Shown here piece by piece: positions 32,805 through 40,046 of a stretch of 64,000 nt of DNA. Under the pieces are notes generated by a model that saw only the letters and a list, made by a program, of their open reading frames with translations, did no database searches and was not told where the DNA came from. Both the position numbers and the translations under genes were made by a program. Every line of letters starts with the position of its first letter. The first letter of the stretch is position 1. The stretch comes from an uncultured Myxococcales bacterium (GTDB lineage: Bacteria > Myxococcota_A > Polyangia > Polyangiales > Polyangiaceae): contig CALMUT010000028.1 of assembly GCA_937872925.1 (NCBI GenBank), positions 1-64,000 of the forward strand, read 5' to 3'.

Positions 32805-34328
32805 TTGCATCTAAAACACCGCGACCATTGGACCGCTGCGCTCGGGGGGCCGGTTTTCGCGCTGTGCGCGCCACCGACGGACCTGTACCCACTGGTGTTT
32901 GTCGGCCTAGGTTTGCTGTACCTCAGCCTGTGTGACGCCGCGCGTGGTCGCACCGTCTTCTTTCGAGCATGGCTCTGGGCCGCCTGCGCCAGCGTGCTCG
33001 GCATGCGCTTTATCGTGGGCGTGGTGGACCGCTTCACGCCCCTCGGCGTGGCGGGTGGGGTGGGCGCGCTATTGCTTTTGGCGGCGGGCCAGGCGGTGCC
33101 CTGGGGCTTGGGCGCGCTGCTATTCCGCACCCTCGCGCGGCGCGTGCACCTGCCGCAGCCGGTGGCCTTTGCCGCGGGCGTCACCCTTGCCAGCAGTCTG
33201 ACCCTGGTCATCGCGTGGTCGCCGGGCGCACTGCTTTCGCCTTGGCCTGCGTTGGTCCAGCTTGCGGAGTTCGTAGGCGAGCGCGGTGTGACCTTTCTGG
33301 TAGCGCTGATCGCGGCACTACTGGCACAGCCACTGCGCCGCTACTTCGGCGGAGAGCGCATCGCGCCGCAGCGACCGATGTTGTTCGCCGGGATCACCCT
33401 GGGCGTCATGCTCGGATTTGGTACGGCGCGCATGGCATCCGAGCGCGCCAAGCACGCCACACGCCCCAGCATGCGGATCGGCATGGTGCAGCCCGCCGTC
33501 GAAGCGCGATTGCGCTGGCAACCCGCGGCCCGCGACGAAATCCTGACGCGCCTGCTTTCGCTCACTCGCGAAAGTGAAGCGCAGGGCGCCGAGCTGACGT
33601 TGTGGCACGAAGCCGCGTACCCCCATCGCATTGCCGCATCGCCGCACCGCATGCACCGGGGGCGCCGCGGGATTGTTGGCCGCGGAGTCCGCGGCCCGGT
33701 TCTCTTCGGTGCGCTCGCGGACGCGCCCGGTGGCGCGCGTTTCAACGCCGCCACCATTGTCGACGGCGACGGCATGACGCAGACCGTGCAAGCGAAAATG
33801 GAGCTGCTGTGGTTCGGCGAAGCGATCCCGCTTTCGGGCGTGCTGCCGTTCTTGCGGCGCTGGTTCTTTCGCGCTGGCGGCCTGGTGCCGGGCACGGAGG
33901 TGCAGTTGTTGCACACCGGCGCGGCCAAGATCGGAGTGTTGAATTGCTTCGAAGACACGCTGCCCAGCGTGGGCCGCCGCATCGCGCAGCGCGCGCCCAA
34001 TCTGCTGGTGAACGTCACCAACGACGCCTGGTTCGGCGCTACCGCCGAGCCCGAGCTTCATCTGCGCCTAGCAGCGCTGCGCGCGGTGGAAACGCGACGG
34101 GATCTTGTGCGGGTGGTCAATCTCGGTGTGCCCGCGTGGATCGATTCGACGGGAACGGTGCGCGCGCGGGGGGCGGCGGACGCCCCGGGTGTGCTGTTCG
34201 CGACGCCCGCCCTTAACGACGAATCCCCAACCTTGTACGTGAAGGCTGGGGACTCGCTGCTACTACTTTCCTTGTGCTTGGCCGGAGCCGGCTGCTTCCT
34301 GCGTCGCCGCGCTCGAGAAAAGCCCTAG
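32805..34328 (+). CDS. lnt: Apolipoprotein N-acyltransferase
   Basis: This enzyme adds the third acyl chain to the N-terminal cysteine of lipoproteins in the inner membrane, the step before outer-membrane sorting. Residues 10-215 hold several hydrophobic helices ('YPLVFVGLGLLYLSL', 'AGGVGALLLLAAGQAVP'). The nitrilase domain follows, with the catalytic triad in place: Glu269 ('LTLWHEAAYP'), Lys331 ('QAKMELLWFGE') and Cys381 ('GVLNCFEDTLP'). The 507 residues fit the family. The start is TTG 32805; no better in-frame start exists. It sits among a large number of lipoprotein genes. Confidence 0.9.
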   Translation: MHLKHRDHWTAALGGPVFALCAPPTDLYPLVFVGLGLLYLSLCDAARGRTVFFRAWLWAACASVLGMRFIVGVVDRFTPLGVAGGVGALLLLAAGQAVPWGLGALLFRTLARRVHLPQPVAFAAGVTLASSLTLVIAWSPGALLSPWPALVQLAEFVGERGVTFLVALIAALLAQPLRRYFGGERIAPQRPMLFAGITLGVMLGFGTARMASERAKHATRPSMRIGMVQPAVEARLRWQPAARDEILTRLLSLTRESEAQGAELTLWHEAAYPHRIAASPHRMHRGRRGIVGRGVRGPVLFGALADAPGGARFNAATIVDGDGMTQTVQAKMELLWFGEAIPLSGVLPFLRRWFFRAGGLVPGTEVQLLHTGAAKIGVLNCFEDTLPSVGRRIAQRAPNLLVNVTNDAWFGATAEPELHLRLAALRAVETRRDLVRVVNLGVPAWIDSTGTVRARGAADAPGVLFATPALNDESPTLYVKAGDSLLLLSLCLAGAGCFLRRRAREKP

Positions 34329-34344
34329 GGACCCGAAGGCAGGA

Positions 34345-35115
34345 TCAGAGCGTGGGGCTCAGCGCGTCGTCGATCTCCACGGCGGGTTTCCGCTGCTCGA
34401 ACTCTTTGCGCTTGGCCTCGAAGTGGGCCTTGAGTTCATCTTTGCTCAGAACCTGGTCGCCGTTCTTGTCCGCCTTTTCAAGGTGTGACCGTTTCCGCTC
34501 GGGGATTTCTGCGAGCTCAAGAGTGCCGTTCTTGTTCTCGTCTAGCTTGTCGAACCACGCTTCGGGGTTCATGCGGTGTTTGCCACGGAAGCCGTGTTTG
34601 CCATGTCGGCCCTTGAACTTGAGGGTTCCGTTTTCGTGGGCTTGCTCCAATTCGGCTTGGGTCAGCTTGCCGTCGTTGTCGGCGTCGGCGACCTTGAGCT
34701 TGTCCCAACGCCGACCCGCCTCCGCCTCCGTGACGAAGCCGTCGTTGTCGGAGTCGATTCGGGCGAACCGCTTGCCCTTTTCGGCTAGCCTATGGGCTTC
34801 GAGTTCGGCGACTGAAAGTGTGCCGTCCTTATCTGTGTCTGCGCCTTCGAAAAAGCGTGCTTTGCGTTCGGGCAGTTCGCTGAGTTGCAGCACGCCGTCC
34901 TTGTTTTCGTCGAGCTTCTCGATCATCGCGGCCGGGTCGTGGCAGCCTTTGCGGGCTTGCTTTTCGACAGCCGGGGCCGCTGGCTGCTCGGCAAGGGGCT
35001 CTTGGGCCTCGTCGAAGTCTTTGGTGTCGACGGGACCTTGGCTGCAGCCGACGGTAGCGAGGAGAGAAGTGATGGCGAGGGTCGAAAGAGCGGTGCGAAT
35101 CAGTGTGCGTTTCAT
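34345..35115 (-). CDS. Lipoprotein with six EF-hand calcium-binding motifs
   Basis: A signal peptide ending in TVGC starts a 256-residue protein whose body is a chain of EF-hand loops: DENKDGVLQLSE, DTDKDGTLSVAE, DSDNDGFVTEAE, DADNDGKLTQAE, DENKNGTLELAE and DKNGDQVLSKDE. Each has the Asp/Asn, Gly6 and Glu12 pattern needed to bind calcium. A basic patch ('GRHGKHGFRGKHR') separates loops four and five. As an outer-membrane or periplasmic lipoprotein it could buffer or sense calcium. It is divergent from the ECF sigma operon, with 184 bp between, so shared control is possible. Helices around the loops are rich in Lys and Glu. Confidence 0.9.
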   Translation of the reverse strand: MKRTLIRTALSTLAITSLLATVGCSQGPVDTKDFDEAQEPLAEQPAAPAVEKQARKGCHDPAAMIEKLDENKDGVLQLSELPERKARFFEGADTDKDGTLSVAELEAHRLAEKGKRFARIDSDNDGFVTEAEAGRRWDKLKVADADNDGKLTQAELEQAHENGTLKFKGRHGKHGFRGKHRMNPEAWFDKLDENKNGTLELAEIPERKRSHLEKADKNGDQVLSKDELKAHFEAKRKEFEQRKPAVEIDDALSPTL

Positions 35116-35240
35116 ATGGGTGAGACGCGCCGCAGCCTCGAACTCCTACGGGCTTCCTGGATTTTCTCAAAAAGGCCAGTCGTCTCAGAGGTTTACGCCT
35201 AGGGTCCCCAGGCGGGAGCGACAAATGCCAGTCTGATCTG

Positions 35241-35266
35241 TAGGAAACGCGGTCCGGCCATCGTCT
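35241..35266 (+). promoter_or_regulatory. Candidate ECF promoter, copy A (TAGGAAAC-N13-CGTCT)
   Basis: TAGGAAAC at 35241-35248 is followed after 13 bases by CGTCT. The same arrangement, TAGGGAAC-N13-CGTCT, precedes the export operon at 36626. ECF sigma factors commonly recognise AAC-containing -35 and CGTC-type -10 elements, though usual spacing is two to three bases longer. It lies 59 bp before the sigma gene's start, which suggests autoregulation. Confidence 0.45.
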
Positions 35267-35299
35267 AGCTTCTGTGATCGCACTAGGTGGAGAGCCGCT

Positions 35300-35836
35300 T
35301 TGGATTCACTCGAACAGGCCCGTCGCCGCGTCACACGGGGCGATGTGGGCGCCTTCCAGAGCATCGTAGAACAGACTGGCGACATGCTCGTTCGCCTGAG
35401 TGCCCGCATGCTCGGAAACGTTACAGATGCAGAAGATGTGGTTCAGGAGGCTTTCGTGAAAGCGTACCAGGCACTCGTAGCCGACGAGTTCGATGGGCGC
35501 AGCTCTGTGAAGACCTGGCTGTACCGAATCGTGACCAACGCCTCCCTCGACGCGTTGCGCAAGCGCAAGCGCAAGGCGGAGGTTGGCGACGACGTCTTGA
35601 CGGATCTGCCAGGGGGAAGCGATGCGGCGCAGCTCGAGGCGCGGATGGCACTGCGAGAACTCTCTGACTATCTAGACGGTTTGCCCGAGGACCAGCGAAC
35701 CGCCATCATCCTCAAAGGAGTGGAGGGTCTGACTACTGGTGAGGTCGCGGCAATCATGGAGACCACCGAAGGCGCGGTGGAACAGCGGTTGGTGCGTGCG
35801 CGGGCAACATTACGCAGCAAGAGGAGCGAAACGTGA
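35300..35836 (+). CDS. ECF-type RNA polymerase sigma factor
   Basis: The 178-residue product has region 2 ('LVRLSARMLGNVTDAEDVVQ' and 'EAFVKAYQAL', with the DAED motif that contacts core polymerase and 'VKTWLYRIVTNASLDALRKR' for -10 recognition) and region 4 ('LDGLPEDQRTAIILKGVEGL', 'TTGEVAAIMETTEGAVEQRL'). There is no region 1 or 3, as in sigma-70 family group 4. The TTG start at 35300 has GGAG at good spacing. The gene overlaps the next by four bases (GTGA), so it is cotranslated with the small membrane protein and the CpxP-like gene, the usual sigma/anti-sigma arrangement for envelope stress. Confidence 0.92.
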   Translation: MDSLEQARRRVTRGDVGAFQSIVEQTGDMLVRLSARMLGNVTDAEDVVQEAFVKAYQALVADEFDGRSSVKTWLYRIVTNASLDALRKRKRKAEVGDDVLTDLPGGSDAAQLEARMALRELSDYLDGLPEDQRTAIILKGVEGLTTGEVAAIMETTEGAVEQRLVRARATLRSKRSET

Positions 35837-36108
35837 CCGCAGGCGACGAACAAGTGGATAGCAAGCTGAAACGTCTTGCGGCCGAGACGGAATCCCTCGG
35901 CGCAAGCGCCCGGTTTTCAAGCCGTGTGATGCAAAGTTTGCCGAGCGTCACGCCGTCAGGCATCTGGACGGACGTGACGGCGTCCGCCAGGTGGCTCATG
36001 CCAGCGTTCGCGCTGGCCGCGGTGGTGGCGGTTGTGTGGGCAGTCTCGTCTGAAGAGCTCAACACAGAGCTCTTGGCGAGCACGGAAACGGCAGAAATCG
36101 AATGGTGA
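35833..36108 (+). CDS. Small single-pass membrane protein, putative anti-sigma factor
   Basis: The GTG at 35833 overlaps the sigma gene's stop. The 91-residue protein has a cytoplasmic N-terminal half ('SKLKRLAAETESLGASARFS') and one membrane helix near residues 55-72 ('MPAFALAAVVAVVWAV'). It lacks the zinc HxxxCxxC motif of ZAS-type anti-sigma factors, so the anti-sigma role rests on position and topology only. It overlaps the next gene by seven bases. Confidence 0.75.
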   Translation: MTAGDEQVDSKLKRLAAETESLGASARFSSRVMQSLPSVTPSGIWTDVTASARWLMPAFALAAVVAVVWAVSSEELNTELLASTETAEIEW

Positions 36109-36512
36109 TTTCGAAACGCACGCGCGCCATCGGGCTGCTGGTCGGCGTTTTCTTGGTCGGCGGAGTTGCCGGCAGTGGGGCGACGTTTGCGTTTGCGCAG
36201 CGCGACATGCGCGGCCTCATGGGTCGAGAAGGTTTCGAGCAACGCAAGATGCGCGCGCTGACTCGTCGCCTTGATTTGACGACCGAGCAACAGACCCAGG
36301 TGCAGGAGATCCTGCGCCGGCGTGGCGAGGAGCGTCGGCAGCTGATGGACAAAATGCAGGAATCCTGCGGCAAACCCGTGGCGGAGCATCGCGCCAAGAC
36401 AGACGACGAGATCCGCTCTGTGCTGACGGACGCGCAGAAACCCAAGTTTGAAGAGCTGATCGAGCGGCGCGGGCGGTACGGAGGTGGTCGGGGCCGTGGT
36501 CCTAAGCGGTAA
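36102..36512 (+). CDS. CpxP/Spy-like periplasmic protein
   Basis: The ATG at 36102 overlaps the preceding stop. An N-terminal signal-anchor ('AIGLLVGVFLVGGVAGSGAT') is followed by helices of the Spy/CpxP type: 'LTRRLDLTTEQQTQVQEILR' is the LTxxQ region that defines the family. The tail is Gly/Arg-rich ('YGGGRGRGPKR'). Related proteins are periplasmic chaperones or metal sensors that report envelope stress. Cotranslation with an ECF sigma factor suggests it feeds back on that response. Confidence 0.85.
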   Translation: MVISKRTRAIGLLVGVFLVGGVAGSGATFAFAQRDMRGLMGREGFEQRKMRALTRRLDLTTEQQTQVQEILRRRGEERRQLMDKMQESCGKPVAEHRAKTDDEIRSVLTDAQKPKFEELIERRGRYGGGRGRGPKR

Positions 36513-36625
36513 CGAAGCGTCCGATTTCTGAGTATTTCTGCCCGAAAAACCGCGCGCGGGGTCGCGTTCACCAGGATTTGTGCCCGATGGTTGAAGATTG
36601 GCGAAAATATTCCTTAGGCGTGGCG

Positions 36626-36651
36626 TAGGGAACGGTTTGCTGCGGGCGTCT
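36626..36651 (+). promoter_or_regulatory. Candidate ECF promoter, copy B (TAGGGAAC-N13-CGTCT)
   Basis: TAGGGAAC at 36626-36633 and CGTCT at 36647-36651 repeat, with the same 13-base spacer, the motif found upstream of the ECF sigma gene at 35241. It lies 66 bp before the GTG of the export operon. The two copies are the only ones noticed in this window. Confidence 0.45.
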
Positions 36652-36691
36652 CTGCCTGGCAACTGGGAACACGGAAGCAGGCGATACGAGC

Positions 36692-38074
36692 GTGGCAGAC
36701 AATCAAGCTGAACCGGAAGTTCTGAAAACACTGGGCGTTGGCAAGGGGCGGGGCGTGCGCCGCTGGCTGGTGCGAATTCTGGTCCCCTTGGTCCTCTTGG
36801 GTGCGGCCGCAGGTGGGGTCTATGTGTGGCGCACCCAATCCAACAAGGACAAGGTCGAAACCTATTCGACGGAGAACGTCGAGCGCGGCGATTTGCGCCA
36901 AACCGTCACCGCCACGGGCACACTGAGCCCGCTGGACGCCGTCGAGGTCGGCGCGGAAGTCACCGGGCGTGTGACCAAAGTCACGGTGGACATCAACGAC
37001 ACCGTCACCGTGGGGCAGCTGCTCGTGGAGCTCGACGCCGAGCAGTTCGAAGCGCGCGTGGAGGAGTCCCAGGCCCAGCTGCGCAGCGCCCAGGCGTCGT
37101 ACAAGACATCCAAAGCGACGATTGCAGAAGCTGAGGCAAAAGCGCAGCGCACGCGCGAATTGCACAAGCGCGGACTGGCATCCAGCCAGGAGTTGGAGAC
37201 CGCCGACGCAGCATTGGAGCGTGCCAAGTCCAGCGCCACATCGTCTTCGGCGCAGATCAGTCTAGCGCGCGCGGGCCTGAAATCCGCCAAGACCACCAAG
37301 GGCAAGGCGATCATCAATTCGCCCATCGACGGCATCGTGCTCGCGCGTTCCGTCGAGCTGGGTCAGACGGTCACCAGCGGGCTGCAGACGCCTGTGCTGT
37401 TCACATTGGCCAAAGACCTGAATCAGATGGAGCTGACCATCGACGTCGACGAAGCCGACGTCGGCCTGGTCAAGGAGGGCCAGAAGGCGACCTTCGTCGT
37501 GGACGCCTACCCGAAAAAGACCTTCTCTTCGACGGTCAAGCGCCTACACAACCTGCCCAAAGCGGGCACGACGGTCATCACCTACCAAGCGGAACTCATC
37601 GTCGACAACACCGAGCGCCTGCTGCGCCCAGGCATGACTGCGACGGCCACCGTTGTCGTCAACGAAAAGAGCGACGTGCTCAGCGTGCCGAACGCCGCGC
37701 TGCGCTTCAAGCCCGAGGGCGACAGCGAAGAGAGCGGCGGGGCCAAGTCCAGCGGGCTGGGCATTCCCGGCTTGGGGGGCAGAGTGCGCGGCATGCGCGG
37801 TGTCGGTCCGCGGGGTGGTGGCGGCGGCCCGCGTCCTTCGGGCGGCGCGGCTCCCGCCGGAAGCGGACGTGCCGGGGGGCCGCGTCCGGACGGGAGCGGT
37901 GCAGCTGGCGGCGAGCGCAAGGATCGCGGGCGAGTCTACATCGTGGAAGCCGGCAAGCCGAAGGCCGTGCGCGTCCTGATCGGCGCGAGCGACGGACAGC
38001 GCACCGAGATCTTGTCGAAGGAGCTACAGCCTGGCACGCCGGTGATTGTCGACGTGTTGGAGGCGCCGAAGTGA
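36692..38074 (+). CDS. Periplasmic adaptor (HlyD/MacA-like) of an ABC export system
   Basis: A membrane helix near residues 28-48 ('ILVPLVLLGAAAGGVYVW') anchors a membrane-fusion protein: a lipoyl-type half-motif ('LSPLDAVEVGAEVTGRVTKV'), a coiled-coil hairpin (about residues 115-190, Ala/Glu/Arg-rich), the second lipoyl half ('INSPIDGIVLARSVELGQTV') and beta-barrel ('LNQMELTIDVDEADVGLVKE'). An unusual Gly/Pro/Arg-rich insertion of about 80 residues (near 345-425) interrupts the C-terminal domain. Start is GTG 36692. It overlaps the ATPase gene by four bases. MacA-type adaptors link an inner-membrane ABC permease to a TolC-type channel for macrolide, siderophore or lipopeptide export. Confidence 0.92.
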   Translation: MADNQAEPEVLKTLGVGKGRGVRRWLVRILVPLVLLGAAAGGVYVWRTQSNKDKVETYSTENVERGDLRQTVTATGTLSPLDAVEVGAEVTGRVTKVTVDINDTVTVGQLLVELDAEQFEARVEESQAQLRSAQASYKTSKATIAEAEAKAQRTRELHKRGLASSQELETADAALERAKSSATSSSAQISLARAGLKSAKTTKGKAIINSPIDGIVLARSVELGQTVTSGLQTPVLFTLAKDLNQMELTIDVDEADVGLVKEGQKATFVVDAYPKKTFSSTVKRLHNLPKAGTTVITYQAELIVDNTERLLRPGMTATATVVVNEKSDVLSVPNAALRFKPEGDSEESGGAKSSGLGIPGLGGRVRGMRGVGPRGGGGGPRPSGGAAPAGSGRAGGPRPDGSGAAGGERKDRGRVYIVEAGKPKAVRVLIGASDGQRTEILSKELQPGTPVIVDVLEAPK

Positions 38075-38844
38075 CGGCCACGGGCTCGCCTCGGATCAAG
38101 CCCTACGTCGTTGAGTTTCGAGACGTCTACAAGATCTACGGTGAGGGTGACACCGAGGTGCGCGCGCTCGATGGTGTGGACTTGCGCATCGACCACGGGG
38201 AATTCGTGGCCATCATGGGCGCCAGCGGCTCGGGCAAGTCGACCTGTATGAATATCGTCGGCTGCCTGGACGCGCCCACGAAGGGCGACTTCCTGTTCCG
38301 TGGCGTGGATGTGGGCGCGCTGGACAACAACCAGCGTGCACTCTTGCGCCGCCACTACATCGGATTTGTCTTTCAAGGCTTCAACTTGCTGGCGCGTACG
38401 ACGGCGCTGGAAAACGTCGAGTTGCCCTTGGTGTATCGGCGCGTCCCGGCACGCCAACGACGCGAAAAAGCGATGTGGGCCCTGGATGCGGTGGGCATCG
38501 CGAACCGCGCCAATCACACGCCATCGGAGCTTTCCGGCGGGCAGCAACAACGTGTGGCCATTGCGCGCGCGCTCGTGAGTGATCCGTCACTCCTTCTAGC
38601 GGACGAGCCGACGGGCAACTTGGACTCTGCCCGCAAGATCGAAACCATGGAGCTCTTGGTCAAGCTGAACCAGGAGCGCGACATCACCATCGCCATGGTG
38701 ACCCACGAGCCAGATATGTCGGTCTTCGTGTCACGAGTGGTGATGTTCAAAGACGGCAAGATCGTGGATCAGGGCCATCCGAAAGACGTCAACTTTGCTG
38801 GTGCGATCTCCAAGCGCCCGCTTTCGGAAAGGTCCGCAACATGA
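38071..38844 (+). CDS. ABC transporter ATPase (MacB/LolD-type)
   Basis: The 257-residue nucleotide-binding subunit has Walker A 'GASGSGKST', the Q-loop region 'IGFVFQGFNLLART', the signature 'LSGGQQQR', Walker B 'LLLADEPTGNLD' and the switch His in 'MVTHEPD'. The closest type by pattern is the MacB/LolD class that powers FtsX-like permeases. It overlaps both neighbours by four bases (GTGA and ATGA), so the whole export operon is translationally coupled. In E. coli MacB the ATPase and permease are fused; here they are separate. Confidence 0.95.
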   Translation: MTATGSPRIKPYVVEFRDVYKIYGEGDTEVRALDGVDLRIDHGEFVAIMGASGSGKSTCMNIVGCLDAPTKGDFLFRGVDVGALDNNQRALLRRHYIGFVFQGFNLLARTTALENVELPLVYRRVPARQRREKAMWALDAVGIANRANHTPSELSGGQQQRVAIARALVSDPSLLLADEPTGNLDSARKIETMELLVKLNQERDITIAMVTHEPDMSVFVSRVVMFKDGKIVDQGHPKDVNFAGAISKRPLSERSAT

Positions 38845-40046
38845 TCTGGCTGACCATCGTCATGGCACTGCGAGAAATCCGCCGAAACACGCTACGGTCC
38901 ATTCTTACGATGCTCGGCATCGTGATTGGTGTGGGCGCGGTGATCGCTTTGACGACCATCGGTGCTGGCGCCACCGCGAAGGTGACCCAGGACATCAGCA
39001 AGCTCGGCGACAACTTGCTGATCATTTCCCCGGGCGGAGACCGGCGGTCCACGGGTTTCAGTCAAGCAAGCGGCTTCACCAAGGACGACATTAGCGCAAT
39101 TCAGCGCGAAGTCCCTGGCGCAGAGCAGGTCGCGCCGACGGTGAGTTCGCGCGCGCTGGTGGTGTGGGGCAACAAGAATTGGCAGTCGAGCGTCACGGGA
39201 TCGACTGCGGCCTACCTGGACGTCCGCTCCTACGCGGTGGCCAAAGGCCGTTCCCTGACAGACGTTGAAGGGGGTTCAGGTCAGCCGCTGTGCGTGCTGG
39301 GTGCCACCGTAGTCAAGGAGCTATTCGGCAGTGCGGACCCTCTGGGGGAGTCGATTCGCGTAGGAAAGGTGAGCTGCGAAATAATCGGGGTCCTGGCGGC
39401 GAAGGGGCAGTCAGGCATGGGACAGGACCAAGACGACATCGTGCTCATGCCCCTGCGCGCAGTGCAGCGGCGCCTGCTTGGCAGCAACGACATTCAGCAG
39501 GTTTACGTCAGCGTGGCCAAGAACCGAAATACCACGCGCGTCAAGGGCCAGATTGAGGCGCTGCTGCGCGACCGGCGTAAGGTCGCCAAGGACGCCGAAG
39601 ACGATTTCAACGTGCGCGACATGGCCGAGATCGCAGCAACGGTGACCAGTGCCACGGGCGCATTGACAGCACTACTTGGCGCGATTGCCGCCGTGAGCCT
39701 GTTGGTCGGCGGCATCGGCATCATGAACATCATGCTGGTCAACGTGACGGAACGGACCCGCGAGATCGGCATTCGCCTCGCCATCGGGGCTCTGGCCCGC
39801 GAGGTGTTGCTGCAGTTTCTGGTCGAATCCATCGCGCTGTCCATGCTGGGCGGTTTGTTGGGAGTGGGCTTCGGCCTTGCCGGCTCCTACGCGGTGACGA
39901 ACGCGTTGAAAGTGCCCTTTGTCGTCGATCCGACGATGTTGATGCTGGCCTTCGGTGTGTCCGCATTCATCGGCGTCGCTTTCGGTTTTCTTCCCGCGCA
40001 GAAGGCTGCGCGGCTCAACCCCATCGAGGCATTGCGTCATGAGTAA
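38841..40046 (+). CDS. ABC transporter permease (MacB/FtsX family)
   Basis: The 401-residue protein has the MacB topology: an N-terminal membrane helix after 'LREIRRNTLRSILTMLGIVI', a large periplasmic domain (about residues 50-265) and three C-terminal helices. Those lie around 'ALLGAIAAVSLLVGGIGIMN', 'LLGVGFGLAGSYAV' and 'LMLAFGVSAFIGVAFGFLPA', and the family sequence 'VNVTERTREIGIRLAIGA' lies between the first two. Such permeases do not form a channel but transmit ATPase motion to the periplasm, driving substrate through the adaptor and outer channel. The gene overlaps the next by eight bases. Confidence 0.95.
   Translation: MIWLTIVMALREIRRNTLRSILTMLGIVIGVGAVIALTTIGAGATAKVTQDISKLGDNLLIISPGGDRRSTGFSQASGFTKDDISAIQREVPGAEQVAPTVSSRALVVWGNKNWQSSVTGSTAAYLDVRSYAVAKGRSLTDVEGGSGQPLCVLGATVVKELFGSADPLGESIRVGKVSCEIIGVLAAKGQSGMGQDQDDIVLMPLRAVQRRLLGSNDIQQVYVSVAKNRNTTRVKGQIEALLRDRRKVAKDAEDDFNVRDMAEIAATVTSATGALTALLGAIAAVSLLVGGIGIMNIMLVNVTERTREIGIRLAIGALAREVLLQFLVESIALSMLGGLLGVGFGLAGSYAVTNALKVPFVVDPTMLMLAFGVSAFIGVAFGFLPAQKAARLNPIEALRHE

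Noticed and set aside
35197-35216. Imperfect hairpin CGCCTAGGG/CCCCAGGCG between the EF-hand and sigma genes
   Set aside because: The stem has a mismatch and the loop would be a single base, so it is not a credible terminator.
35754-36731. Minus-strand frame of 325 codons
   Set aside because: It lies opposite the sigma operon genes, whose overlaps and motifs are convincing; the product has no domain.
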